Source of the DNA: Ustulina deusta
Taxonomy: Eukaryota > Ascomycota > Sordariomycetes > Xylariales > Xylariaceae
Reading direction: 5' to 3'
Length of the DNA stretch: 64,000 nucleotides
Assembly: GCA_023159155.1 (NCBI GenBank)
Contig: JAJNNX010000026.1
Coordinates: forward strand, 558,001 to 622,000
A program made the translations under genes and the position numbers. The notes beneath the pieces were generated by a model, which searched no databases, was not told the origin of the DNA, and saw only the letters and a program-made list of their open reading frames with translations. Of this stretch, positions 24,101 to 36,050 are shown one piece after another. Position 1 is the first letter of the stretch, and every line of letters starts with the position of its first letter.

Positions 24101-24817
24101 AAGTAAAATTTAAAGCGCTAAAAAATAAACTAATAAAACAAAAAATAAATAAAAAAATAAAACTTAAAAGTTTAAAATTAATATTTTTAAATATATCTTT
24201 TATAATTAAATTATAATTATTTTTTAAAAATATTAAAATAAACGTATTAAAAAATTAATATTTTTTTTTTTTATTAAAAAAGTTTTATTAAAATTAATAT
24301 AAAATTATAAGTTTATATAGCTATAATATTGAGTACTATATTTTTAAATATATTATTTATTTTAAATTATTTTAATTCTAGTTTAGATTTTGTTTTTTTA
24401 AGTTTTAATTTTTTAATTTTTTTAGATTTTTTTTTAAATATTAGTTTGCTTAAAACATTTATAAAAAAGTTTAATATTTAATTTTTTTTTTTTATAAAAT
24501 TTTTTTTTAAAATTATTTAATAATAAAAAGCTAGCTATACTTAAAAATTAAAATTATTTTAATTATTTAAAAACTAAAAATAAAATAAAAATATTTAAAG
24601 TTAAGTTTTTTATAAATTATTAGTTTTTAAATAATATAAAAATTAAAAGTTTTATTAAAATTATATTAAAGTTAAATTTATATTAAAAAATATATAATTT
24701 TTTATATTAAATATATAATTAAAAAAAAAGTTTATTTATATTTTATTAATTATAATAAAATAAAAAATATATATTTATTAAATATTTATTAATAAATAAT
24801 TAATAAACTTAAAATAA

Positions 24818-25061
24818 TATTATAATTAATTAAATAAAACTTTTATAGTTAGTTTATTAATACTATAAATAAAGATTTTAAGCTAAAAAAAAAAAAAAAA
24901 AAAAAAAAAAGTTAGAGTTTATAAAATAAATAAATATAGATTTTATATATATAGCTACAAAGTTAGGTTGGTCTATGCATAGACTTCCTATTTTATTACT
25001 ATATAGGTCTAGAGTTTTTGCAGGTCTTACTAAGACTATATAAACTATACTAACTATTATA
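24818..25061. repeat. Right LTR of LTR-3
   Basis: 244 bp. The left (inner) third is fully transition-mutated (tattataattaattaaat) and contains a long A run. The right (outer) part keeps GC bases (gctacaaagttaggttgg, gcaggtcttactaagac). Confidence 0.85.
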
Positions 25062-25084
25062 TTAACTATAGGCTAAATTTAATA

Positions 25085-25100
25085 TACCCCCTTAAAAAAA
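25085..25100 (-). promoter_or_regulatory. Polypurine tract of Copia-2
   Basis: The plus strand reads tacccccttaaaaaaa right beside the LTR end at 25084, so the element strand has a G5 tract preceded by tttaa. This is the expected plus-strand priming site of a retrotransposon. The Copia-1 counterpart (17967-17980) has lost its G bases, while it keeps C bases next to it that are T here. Confidence 0.65.
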
Positions 25101-28100
25101 ATTACTTTACTAACTTTTTTTATATATATATTACTATAGCTATAAAAATAGTTATAAATAAGTATTAATGTATAAATAATATATAAATAACTAGTATAGC
25201 ATATAAATAACTATATAAACTAGTTCTAAATATTATATATATTACTATATAACTATTTAAAATATAGTATGCTAAGCTTAGTAAGCAAAAATATTTATAA
25301 AAAAATGCACTTTTAATTTAATAAATAAAAATGTTTATAAAAAGGTATGTTTATAAATATAATATATATAAGCTTACTTCTAGTATTACTAAAGCTTTTT
25401 TTTTAGTTTTTTTTAGTTTTTTAGTTTTTATAAAATTTTTATAATAAGTTCTTAGAACTAAAATATTAAACATTTTACCTTTTTGTAATAAGATCTATAC
25501 TAATTTTTTTTTTAGTTTTAATTATAAAATTATTTTTTATTAATATATTATTAATTATTAAAAAAAAAATTTATTTTTATTATAAATTTTAAAAAAGCTT
25601 TAGGTTATTTAATAAAAAGCTTGCTAATATATATAAAAAAAACTATTATAATATTTTTTTTATTTTTTTTTTGCTTAAATTATAATAGCTAGTACTTTTA
25701 ATTGGGCTAAAACTTATAAATATAATATATAACTACTTTTTAAGTTCATAATTAATAAACTTATTATTAATTTAAAATTATTATTATTAAATAATAATAA
25801 TATTTTTGCGTGTTTTTTGTTTTGCTCTTTATTTATTATAAAGCTTTTAGTATATTATATTTTTACTACTACTACTATTACTATTACTTTTTTAATACTT
25901 TCTTACTAAGTTCTCTTTACTACTACTACTACTTTTAAAATAGTTAGTTTTTTATTAGTTTTGCTTAGTACTTATTGTTTGGCTTTTAGTTAAATTATTC
26001 TAATTATACCTATATTACTACTAGTTCTGCCTAGTTAAACTTTTAATAATTAAAATACTATGCTTACTACTATTACTTTTTATAGTTATAGCTATACTTT
26101 ATTTTTATAACAAACTAGTTCTTATTTATAGCTAATGTTTTTAAAGATTTTTTAAAAAATATTATATTTATAGTATATTTATAATATTTTTTAAAGTTGC
26201 TTAGATAGCAACTATATTAAAATATTTAGTAATAGGTTATAGTACTTATAGTATACTTTTAAGTATATATATAAACTTTTATAAATAAGCTTTTTAATAA
26301 TTAGTAATAAATATTAATTATAAATAACTTTTTTAATATTAAGCCTTATATTTATTACTTTTAAAACATTTTTATAAGAAATATTAGTAATACTATTATT
26401 TAAGCTTTATAAACTACGGTCCATACTATGCTATCTTTTTATTGCTTAAAAAAAAAAAATGTTTTTTATAAACTTTTTGCCATTCTATAGCAGGATTAAT
26501 ATTTTCCAAAATAATTAAGTTTTTATATTATTAGTTCTAAAGCCTTTTAAATATATAAAAACATTTTATAATTTCTTTATTAATATATTATAAGCTTATA
26601 ACCTATGCTTAAATAGTATTTAAATGTTTTATTTTATAAATTTCCTTTTAAATAATAAGTTTTTAATCTTTTTTTAAAAAATTAATACGTTTTATTAAGC
26701 TCTTTAGTTATATTTAAAAAGCTTATATAATTTAAGCTATTTTAAAAAAATTATCTATTTTAGTATAAATAAAGCTTTTATAAGTCCGTTAGCAATTATA
26801 TTATTAATAAATATATATTCTATTATAATAGTTCTATTTTTAACTTTTTAGCGTAGCTAATAGTTATAAATATTAATATATTATAGTTTAATATATAATA
26901 AAACTACTTTTTTTATAATAAGCTTTATAGTTTGCTAATTATTATATTATATTTATATTTGCTAATTCTATAGTACTACCCCAAGCTTATTAATAAGCCA
27001 GTTAATAAATATTACTTTTTTAACTACCTAGGCTAAAGCTAAAAGCTCTACTTTAGTTATAAATATAATAACTATATCTTGTTTATTAGCTCACTAATAA
27101 ATTATTTTTTTAAAAAGCTTTATAATATAGGCTTAAAAGCTTTTTTAGTTAAAAATATTATTTATAAAAAATATATTGTTAACTACTATAAAGTTATTTT
27201 TATTTTTAAATTATAATATATAGTACTATATAAAAAGTAAATATAATAAAAGCTTATTAGTAGCCTAGTAGTATTTAAAAAAAATTATAATTAAATTATA
27301 TAAGTTTAAAAATTTTAAACGTTATATTTAAATATATTATTACTATAATATATAAGATTAACTTTATTTTTTATTAGTAGCGCTTAATACTAGTAAATAT
27401 AAAGATTTTTTTATATAAAAAAAGCTTTTAAGTTTTTATTAAAGTAATTATATAAACTATAGCTATAATATTTTATAGCTTAGCAATCTTTTTAATATAA
27501 AAAGCCTATAAAAGCTAAAAAAAGTTTTTATTTTTATTTTTAATTATTTTAACGCTTAAGAACTATTATAGGTTTTTATCCCTAGTAAAGTTATAGTATA
27601 TCTTAAATATAATAATTGCTTTATTTATAGTTTTTTAGCTTTTTTATTTATATGTTATAACTATATTATTAATATATATAAATAGAAATATATTTTTTAA
27701 GAAGTAGCAGCAAAATCTATAAAATATTAATTTAAAGTTTATTTTTTGTAATAACTTAGTAAGCTTTTTTTGCTATAGCAAAAAAAACTTTTAGAGCTTA
27801 TATAAAACTTGCAGTAGCTTAACTATAATATTTAGCTTTTAATAACTTAAAGGCATATATATATAAATTTTTTTATTTAATTTAATGTTTATAAAAGCAT
27901 TTATAACATTATATTACTTAAGTTTTAAATTAAATTTAATAGTAATAACTATTAATATTCTAAAAAATTTCCCTACTAATATATTAGTATAAATATCCTT
28001 TTAGTTATTATTTAGCTATTAATCTTTTTATATTATTAAATAAGTTTTATATTTTTTATAGTATTTATATTTATTAAACTTATAAATATGAACCTATATA

Positions 28101-28339
28101 TAATCTAAAATAATCTTTTTTTATAAAAAGCTTTTAAGTACTTTTTCTTAAATATTTATTTTTTTATAGCTTTATAAATAAATAAGTTTTACTTATTTAA
28201 AATAATCTTTTAACAAATAGTTTATAAAATCTTTATATTACTTTAATAATTATAGTAGATCTTATTAGTATATATTTTTTTTAATCTAAAAAAGTTTATA
28301 ATTAAGCTTTTAAACAGCTAATATTTAGTTTAAAAGTTT

Positions 28340-28660
28340 TTCTTTTTCTATTAGTAAAGCTTTTAATAAAATTTATTAGCTATAATTAGTTATATAATAG
28401 CTAATAAGCTCTTTTAAAAGCTTTTTTTGTTTTATTAATAAAGCTTTTAATAAGATTTAGTAGCTATAATCAAATATATAATAAATAATAAGCTTTTTTA
28501 AAGGCCTTTCCTTTTTTATTAATAAAACTTTTAATAAGATTTAATAGCTATAATTAATTATATAATAATTAATAAACTCTTTTAAAAGCTTTTTTTTTTA
28601 TTAATAAAACTTTTAATAAGATTTAATAACTATAATTAATTATAATAAATTTTTAAAAAG
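28340..28660 (-). repeat. Tandem repeat inside Copia-2 (same array as in Copia-1)
   Basis: The phrase tttaataagattta and the poly-T/cttttaaaagctt part recur about every 80-85 bp, mirroring the four-unit array at 14430-14755. Presence in both copies shows the array belongs to the element itself, not to a later slip. Confidence 0.7.
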
Positions 28661-31600
28661 CTTTTTAATAACTTAGCTTTTTTGCTTTTAGTTACTAATT
28701 TGCTATTAATAATTATTACTTTTTATAATCTAGCTATATTAAAACTAATTGTTTAGTAAGCTATAATTAAAATACTAAAAATTAATTTAATAAAAGTTTA
28801 GTATTAATTATTAAATAGCTTTTTATTTAAGCTTAAATCTAATAATTTAGCTTGTAGTATTATTAAACATAGCAAAGCAGCCTTTAAATTTTATAGTAGT
28901 ATTAATAATCTAAAAACAAATTATAAATCGGTATAAAGATAGAAATCCTAATAAAAAACTTTTGCTTTTTTTTTTATAGGTTTATTTTTGTTAGAATTCT
29001 TTTTAGACTTAGATTTATTAATATTTTTAGTATTGCTTTCTAAAAGTTAACTAGCAAGCTTATTATTTTTTTGTTTATTAGCTATATTTTTTTTAAAATT
29101 AAAAGCATTTTAATAACTAATACTATTTATTAATATTTTATATATTTTTAAAATTATTCTAAAAAAATTATTTTTAAAATTATTTTTATTACTACTAAAA
29201 AATTTATTTTTATTAAAAACTATATTTTTTATTACTATAATTTTATTTTTTTTTAAAAACTAAATATAATAAGTATTAATAAACTAGTAGCTTATTAAAT
29301 AGCTTATTTAAGCATTAAAATCAAGCTTTTTATGCTTTTATTTCTTAAGTTTAGTTTTAGTAGTTATAGCAAATATTATATACTTAAATATTTTTAAATA
29401 AAATATATAAAATGTTTAATTATAGCTAATAAATCTTTATAAATAATCAAAATATAAATAGAATTTTTTATATAAAGCTTGCTAGTAATTAATTTGCTTA
29501 AATGTCCGGTTATATAAATATATTACTATTTAAACTATTTTAAGCTAGAAAAAAACAAAAAACCTATAATTATTACATATTAAGCTTGCCTAATACTTAA
29601 TAATACTTTTTACTTTTTTAGCTATTTTATTAAAATTTTAAATATATAGTAATAAAATTTTAAAGTTTATTTTATAAGCTTGTTTTATAACTACTACTAA
29701 ATATATAATCTTTTAATTATTACTAGTAATCTTATTATTATATTTTATAACTTTTATTTTATTATTATAATATATTTAGATATATTAAATATAATATTTA
29801 AAAACCTTTTAAATAATACTAGTATATTTATTATTAATATAATAATTTTAAATATAGCTTAAATATTAATTAATAACTAATATAATATGCTATAAACGCT
29901 TATTTTTATTAAAAGTATTAAATTTATAAAAATTAACAACTAATTAAGCATTAGTTTTTATAACTTTTAAATAAATATTTTGTACTATTCTATAATAAGC
30001 TTTAAATTTACTACATATTATATAATCTATAGTTTAGATCTTATTATTAAAATATAAAATAATCGCTACTTTTTTATATAATTAAACAACTATTTTAAAA
30101 GTTTAAAGCTTATATATTCTAAATATTAATACTATTTATAAAAGCTAGCTTAAGATCTAAAGCGCTTTATATAAAAGTTTAGTAGGTTTTTTTATATATA
30201 GAACACCTACTTAGTTAAATATTTTAAAAAATATTCTATAATATATTAGTTATATATTTGGGTTAAAAAATATAAAGGTTTTTTTATTAATATTTTAAAA
30301 AATCGGACTTAGGTTTATTATCTTAATATATACTTGTTTAATTTAAAACTTATAAAAAAACTAGGTTAATAGTTATATTTAAGCAAAAAGCAATATTATA
30401 TAGCTAATATATAACTATGCTTTTTAAGCTTTAAGCTTTAATATTAATCTTGCTATAGCTATATATATAAATTGCGTTATTTTTTGCTAATATTATATTA
30501 TTTAAGTTAATATTTTTTAAATATATAAAATAATATATCTAATTAAATATATAAATAATTAATCTAAAATCTATTATAGTTAAGTTATATAATTTATATA
30601 TTTTAGCAAGCCTTTGGTTAATAGTAAATAAGCTTACTACTTTTGCTATAAAAAGCTTTAAAAATTAATCACCCCAAAGGTTATTTTTTAGAACTTTAAA
30701 TTTTACTTTTTTTTTTTATTACTTTTACGCTCTTTTTACCGCTTGTTTAACGTTTTTTTTATTTGCTATATATATTTTAGCTATTTTATTAATACTTTAA
30801 TTAAGTTTTTAGCCTTTTAATTAAAACTTTATAAATATAAGCTAGTAGTTCAATATATAGTAATAACTATAATATATAATATAATCCTTTATGTTCAGGT
30901 TTTTTTTTTTAGCTTTAGTTTTTGTATTAGCGCAGAAACGCTTAATAGAAATATTTCTAAAGCTCTTTCCCTAATTATTTTAGTAGCTTTTATAACTATT
31001 ATTAGTTTAATATTATTAGTAGTTTTTGCAATTTTAACAATTTTATTTAAAGTAATCTTTTTTTTAATTACTTATAAGATTGTCTAAATTGTTTTAGTTA
31101 TTAAAAAGTTCAAAAGTATTAAAAGCACTTTTTTTAACAATCTTTTCAAAAATATAAGTTATACTTAGAATTATAGCTTTTTAATATAGTTTAGTAGTAA
31201 TAGTTTAGTATTATAAAATATTGTTTATAATAATGTTATAATAGATATTTTAGAAAAAAGTAACCTAGGCTAAATAAATATTCCGTAAAGCTTTCTCCAA
31301 ATTAATAATAAGCTTAAACAAATCTATTATTTTAACGCTTTCTAAGTAAGCTTTAAAAACCTTATTAAACTACTTGTTTGCTTATTTAGTTAGGTTTTTA
31401 ATAAGTTTTCTAGCTATAAAATTAATAAAAGCTTTATATTCCAACTTATACCTAAACTTTAAAACATATTAGGCTATATCTTTAAACTTTCTAAAGTTAT
31501 TATACTACTTATTGATTATTTAGTTAACTTTTATTTATATTAAGCAATAGTTCGAATAAACCGTTTTATATATCTATTTAGCAAGCTTAATAAACTTAGT

Positions 31601-31965
31601 TTAATAATTAATATAGTGCTTAAAAGCAATTTTATAGCACTATTTAATATTTTAGTATAGCGCTTTTCTAATAACTATTAGTTTTATATATATTATAGTA
31701 TTAAAATCGGTAGCTCTAATAAAAAAAAAATTGTTTATTAATAGTACGCTTAATAGCTAAAGCTATAAAGCTTGCTTTTTTTTTAGAACTATATATTTCT
31801 AAAAATTATAGTTATAAGCGCTAATAATAAAGTTTTTTTTTATAGCAAGAAGTTTTCTAAAAAATTAAATATAATAATATATTGTTTAAATATAATAGTA
31901 ATCTTTATATATTTCTAACTAAAAATTGCTTATAATAAAGTATAAAAATTAATAAAACTTTTAAT

Positions 31966-32209
31966 TGTTAGATTTAATATTATAAAGTGTACCGTATATA
32001 TATGTTTAAATCGCTTTATTTATTATTGTTTTTTATAGGTCCTATTTTGTTTTTATAAAATATTTATTTATAAGCTTGCTAGTAAGTATAGCTAGGCCAC
32101 ACTTATTAAGCCACATTATTAAGCTATAACGCTTATATAACCAAATAATCTTACTATTTATGCCTAATTAGCTCTCTTCATAGCTACCAGCTATAGGCCA
32201 AATCTAACA
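31966..32209 (-). repeat. 5' LTR of Copia-2 (right end)
   Basis: 244 bp, reverse complement of the Copia-1 LTR, followed by the gttct target duplication. The right (outer) edge keeps GC bases (ctctcttcatagctaccag), the left inner part less so. Confidence 0.9.
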
Positions 32210-33987
32210 GTTCTTATGTTCTCTTTTTATCTTTATTTTCTTTAGAATTAACTCCTCTTTATCGCAATGCCTTTATATAGCAACCAACAGCATACAATAG
32301 CTATAGTTCGTACTGCTTAACTTAGTACTTCGTAAAAACAAGCAGCTATTTAATAAAATATTAACCGGTTATATATATGCCACCGCCTTAATAGCATTCC
32401 AACCAAAAAGCAGTTATATTAATACCTTTAGATCTTATCTATATACTTTAAAACTAAACTAGCTAATTAAGCTATAAATTAGGCCAAGCTAAACTTTATA
32501 CTTTTAATAGTTAAATTTAAATATATAGCTAAACATATACTATTAGTTTTTAAAAACCCTAAAATACTTAAAAAGTTATAGTATATATGTTTTTTTTTTT
32601 ATAATCCTGAACTAAAAACTGCTAAATTAATATTTATTAATTATTTATATATTAATAAAGCAACTATAACTAATATTAAGCTATTTTTTAAATATTTTAA
32701 AGCTTTTAAACTAGCAAATATACTTTTAAACTAATTTTTTAACGCTAATAAAATAAATATTAGCTAAAGTATAAAAAAAAGTTATTAAATTATTTATAAA
32801 GCTTTAATATATATAGTTTTAAAAAAAAATATTAAAAAAAACAAATAATTAATATTTTTTTAAATATATTAGCAATAAAAATATTGCTTTACTACTACTG
32901 CTTATTTTTAAAAAAGTTAATATTTAAAATTAATAGTTTCTAAATATAAATTATAATTTATTTAAAAACTAATAGTTTAAAACTTTGCTTAATAAATAAA
33001 TTTATAATTTTATTACTATTAATTAATTAATTAATATTTTTATTTTATTTATTTAAAGCTATTTTAGTAATATATAAGTTATATTAATATATAATAACTA
33101 TAACTTATATATAAATAATAACTTTTTATAGCTTTATTTTTTAAACAAAATATAGTTTGTTTTTTATAAACTATACTATAGCTATATTATATAAACATTA
33201 AATATTAGAATTTTTAGTTTATTAAAAAAAAAGCTTAAAAATAAAATTAAAAAAATATTTAAAAGCTGCTTTAGCGTTATACTTTTAAAAAAAAATATAA
33301 TTATAGCATATAAACAAGCTTATAACGCTATTTTATTACTAAAAACTATTAAAAAAATATAAATAATAATTAAAATATAGCTAAAAAATATCTAATTATT
33401 ATTATTTTTAAAATATATTATATTTAAAAATCAAAATATTACTTATAAAGTTTAACTAATATTTATATTAACTAATTAATTTAAAATATTTAAATATTAG
33501 TTTAGACCAAACTAAATAAAAATTGCAATATTTATAAAAAGCTAAAATTTATAATATATAACTTAAAAATTAGCTAAATATTACTTTTTTTTTAATAACT
33601 TATTATAAAAGTTATTTTTTATAAAAACTAGCAAAACTTTTAACTAAAAAGCTAAAAAAATTGCAATTTTAAAAGCATATATTAAGTTATTAAAAGCTAA
33701 ACTAGCTAAAAAGATTATATTAAAACATAAGTTAATCAAATTGCTACTTAGTTATTATTTTATTTATATAACTTATATATAGCAAGTCAAACAAAAATTA
33801 TAATAACGAACGCTATATATAAATAAAACTAAAGACAAAAACGTACCAGAAGCAAAAAAAACAAAAACTAAAAATATAATTAAGGTTAGAACGTCTTAAT
33901 ATTTAATAAAAACACTAAGGTTAGCTATAAATATTATGTTATGCTATAAATAATAGCTTCGAAAGTTGGTGGGTGGCTATTTTGGTG

Positions 33988-34032
33988 GCTGGGTCGCGAT
34001 GGGGTGGTTCGCAAGGGGGGGTGTTAGCTTAC
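33988..34032 (-). repeat. Right terminal inverted repeat of the TIR element
   Basis: 45 bp, inverted relative to 18304-18348. It contains the run caaggggggg. It marks the exact right edge of the AT-rich block. Confidence 0.85.
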
Positions 34033-34110
34033 CTAGGTAGTGAGAAGTGATAGGGGTCTTCATTTTAGCTACCGTGTCAGAGTGCTGTTTATACTACGTG
34101 TATATGTTAG

Positions 34111-34422
34111 ATGACATGGAGTATCATAACCTTGACCGCCTTGCTGGCTCTGGCACTCTGCATACTAAAAATTCCTCAACTCAATAGCACCAAAGACGAG
34201 AAAAGAGCCCTACTGGATTCCCTCAACTCGGTGACAAGGGTGACAAGGGCCCCTAGGAACCTCGCAGCAATGCTCAAGGCCTTGCCTACACAACTGGCAG
34301 TCCCAACATTGAAATCTCTCATACCATGTATATCCCTCACCTGCGAAACCTGGATAACATTAATGATTGGATTGGTTGTTCCAGCTAAGAGATATATAGG
34401 TAATCCTCCCACCCGAAATTAG
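34111..34422 (+). CDS. Hypothetical 103-aa frame with hydrophobic N-terminus
   Basis: The ATG-started frame begins WSIITLTALLALALCILKIP, which could act as a signal anchor or signal peptide, then a Ser/Thr/Arg-rich part (DSLNSVTRVTRAPRN). No family is recognised. An antisense frame of 78 codons overlaps it. It sits between the repeat edge and the P450 pseudogene, where other genes are decayed, so it may not be functional. Confidence 0.22.
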   Translation: MTWSIITLTALLALALCILKIPQLNSTKDEKRALLDSLNSVTRVTRAPRNLAAMLKALPTQLAVPTLKSLIPCISLTCETWITLMIGLVVPAKRYIGNPPTRN

Positions 34423-34761
34423 TCGGCCGAAAAGAAAGAGGCGTGTGATATCATCAACTGTCGGCCGGCCCATCGTCATCATTGGCTCTTGTATTCAAAA
34501 CCGACGAGAAGAAAAAAGGCATACCCCGCACTTGGATTACACTGCGGCAATATACGTCAGAGGAAGCGATTCGTCCACCGATAGAGCGAGTTATCGTCGG
34601 AATGCTCTTGTATGACGGAGTGGACAAAAGGGCTCACCTGCGTCAGGCTATACGAATCATGACAATGGCCTGGGCGCCTCATGTTAAGGGTCAAGACCTA
34701 CCAAGAACGCACTCAGACAATCGATTAAAATTTCGCGCTTTATAGGAAGAGACTCGAGATA

Positions 34762-36050
34762 ATGTTGACATTACCAGCAGCAGGCATAGGTGTGGTCCTG
34801 AGCGTAGTTAGCGTTTGCGTGTACCTACTCTACCGATGGCTCCTACCAAAGCCCATCCCTGGCATCCCCTATAACCCGGAGGCTGCTAAACGGTTGTTCG
34901 GGGATGCGCCCGACATGCTCCGGGAAGTCAGCGTCACAGGAGAGTTCGGCGTGTGGTGTGCAACACAGGTGAAGAAGATGGACTCGCCGGTCTCTCAAGT
35001 CTTCATCCGTCCGTTCGCCAAGCCGTGGGTGCTGCTCGCGGATTTTCGCGAGTCGCGAGACATTCTGATGCGGCGCCGCGAGTTCGACAAGTCCAAGTTC
35101 ATCTCGGACGGGATGGCCTGTCTCGGAGAATTTCACGGGCTCTATCGGACGGGCCCGGAGTTCAAGTCAAACAGGCAGCTGGTGCAAGATCTCATGACGT
35201 CTACCTTCCTCAACGGTCACGCCGGCCATGCGATTCACGCCCACGGTTTGCAGCTGATCAAGCTCCTCGAGCTCAAGAGTAGCCTAGCCCATGGACGGCC
35301 GTTCAGTGTCAGCCACGACATAGAATATACGGCGGTCGACACGATGCTAACCTTTGCCTTTGCTGACAACTGGGACAAAACAACACTGGGCCCGCAGGTG
35401 GAAGCTATTGAAGAGCTCGAAGTGTCGGACCTGCAGGGTGGTGGCATCGACGATCCTGTAGGCTTTCCCCACGTCCAAGTAGGCGAGTTCCTGCACGCCA
35501 TTTATGAGGCACCAAAAGTGATGGAGAAAGCTACCGTGTCCTGGTCTCCGAGATTTAGCTTTTGGTGATGGAGTAGAAAAGCGTGGTATAAGCAAGTTTT
35601 CGAACAGAGGGACCTCGTGATACGACAACAGGTGGAAAAGGGGCTGGAGAACCTCCGGAATGGTCATGTAGTGTCGGCGGTAGAGCACATGTTGATGCGG
35701 GAAACGACGAGGGCGGAGAAACAAGGTCGCGAGCCACGGTACGACGGATCGGTCTTTGTCGACGAGATCTTCGCTCATATTGTTGCGGGCCACCACACCA
35801 CAAGTGTGACCCCTGGAGTCATTTTCTTCCTGTTTGAGCCGTTTGCAAGGGGAAAATATTTCCTGTTACGGACACAATGCGTGTCTCGGGAGCACGTAGA
35901 GCTCTTGAAACTTGTGCATATCTCACATAGAAGAGTAATTACTGACTCCAGCGAACTATAGCGATGTGGGCAATCAAGTATCTCACCAGCTACCCAGATG
36001 TTCAATCGAAGCTTTGACACACTCTGTATGCTTCGCTGACCGAGCCCTAA
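34762..36050 (+). pseudogene. Cytochrome P450 pseudogene, heme-binding end lost
   Basis: The first 268 codons read as a normal microsomal P450: a membrane anchor (VVLSVVSVCVYLLYRWLLP), then PKPIPGIPYNPEAAKRLFGD, the beta-1 and helix-B region (RPFAKPWVLLADFRESRDIL) and helix C. An in-frame TGA at 35566-35568 interrupts SFW-WSRKAWYKQVF. After it, the I-helix motif reads AGHHTT, then a likely intron (35804-35961) and MWAIKYLTSYPDVQSKL. Further in-frame stops are TGA at 36015-36017 and TAA at 36048-36050. The two TGA stops fit CGA-to-TGA (C-to-T) changes. No ExxR, PERF or FxxGxxxCxG cysteine motif follows, so the last third is missing. Substrate unknown; a plausible casualty of mutation spreading from the repeat block 0.7 kb away. 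Confidence 0.85.

Larger units (their letters stand above)
18644..25061 (-). mobile_element. LTR retrotransposon of a different family nested in the Copia-2 LTR (LTR-3)
   Basis: Direct LTRs of 244 bp lie at 18644-18887 and 24818-25061. The left target repeat ctagc (18639-18643) matches the right ttaac (25062-25066) if the right copy underwent two transitions. The first 31 bases of the left LTR (tgttacgatcagtcaagtaa..) align without gaps to the right LTR using only C-to-T and G-to-A changes. The plus strand is T-rich inside, and a T-run follows the left LTR (cttttttttaa-like, 18888-18900), as a complementary purine tract would. The element is therefore probably on the minus strand, but this is weak. 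No enzyme motif is legible, so copia versus gypsy is open. It contains a solo LTR and a GC island. Confidence 0.82.
18418..32209 (-). mobile_element. Second copy of the same copia element, inverted, with a nested LTR element (Copia-2)
   Basis: The reverse complement of the Copia-1 LTR occurs at both ends: 18418-18643 continued at 25067-25084, and 31966-32209. The flanking target duplication is gttct (18413-18417 and 32210-32214). Taking out the nested element (18644-25061 with one 5-bp repeat) leaves 7,369 bp, close to the 7,328 bp of Copia-1, so little else is inserted. The interior 25085-31965 aligns backwards with Copia-1: the purine tract beside the LTR, the YVDD-derived remnant near 27640-27690, and the same 81-84-bp tandem array near 28340-28660. 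It lies inside the TIR element. All frames are broken. Confidence 0.88.
18304..34032. mobile_element. TIR DNA transposon (about 1.9 kb, Fot1/pogo-like size) split by nested elements
   Basis: The two ends carry 45-bp terminal inverted repeats (18304-18348 and 33988-34032) starting gtaagctaacacccccc and ending atcgcgacccagc. They differ at two positions, both C-to-T in the left copy. Direct cta flanks both ends (18301-18303 and 34033-34035). Its own sequence is 18304-18417 plus 32215-34032, about 1,930 bp in all; the rest is nested Copia-2. About 1.9 kb with 45-bp TIRs is what Fot1/pogo (Tc1-mariner) elements of fungi look like. However, those duplicate TA, and a TA reading here needs a 1-bp offset. 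No transposase motif survives, so the superfamily is inferred. Confidence 0.72.

Noticed and set aside
10897..32209. One large fold-back element made of two inverted 7.3-kb arms
   Set aside because: Each arm has its own 5-bp target duplication (taaag and gttct), so they are independent copia insertions in opposite orientation.
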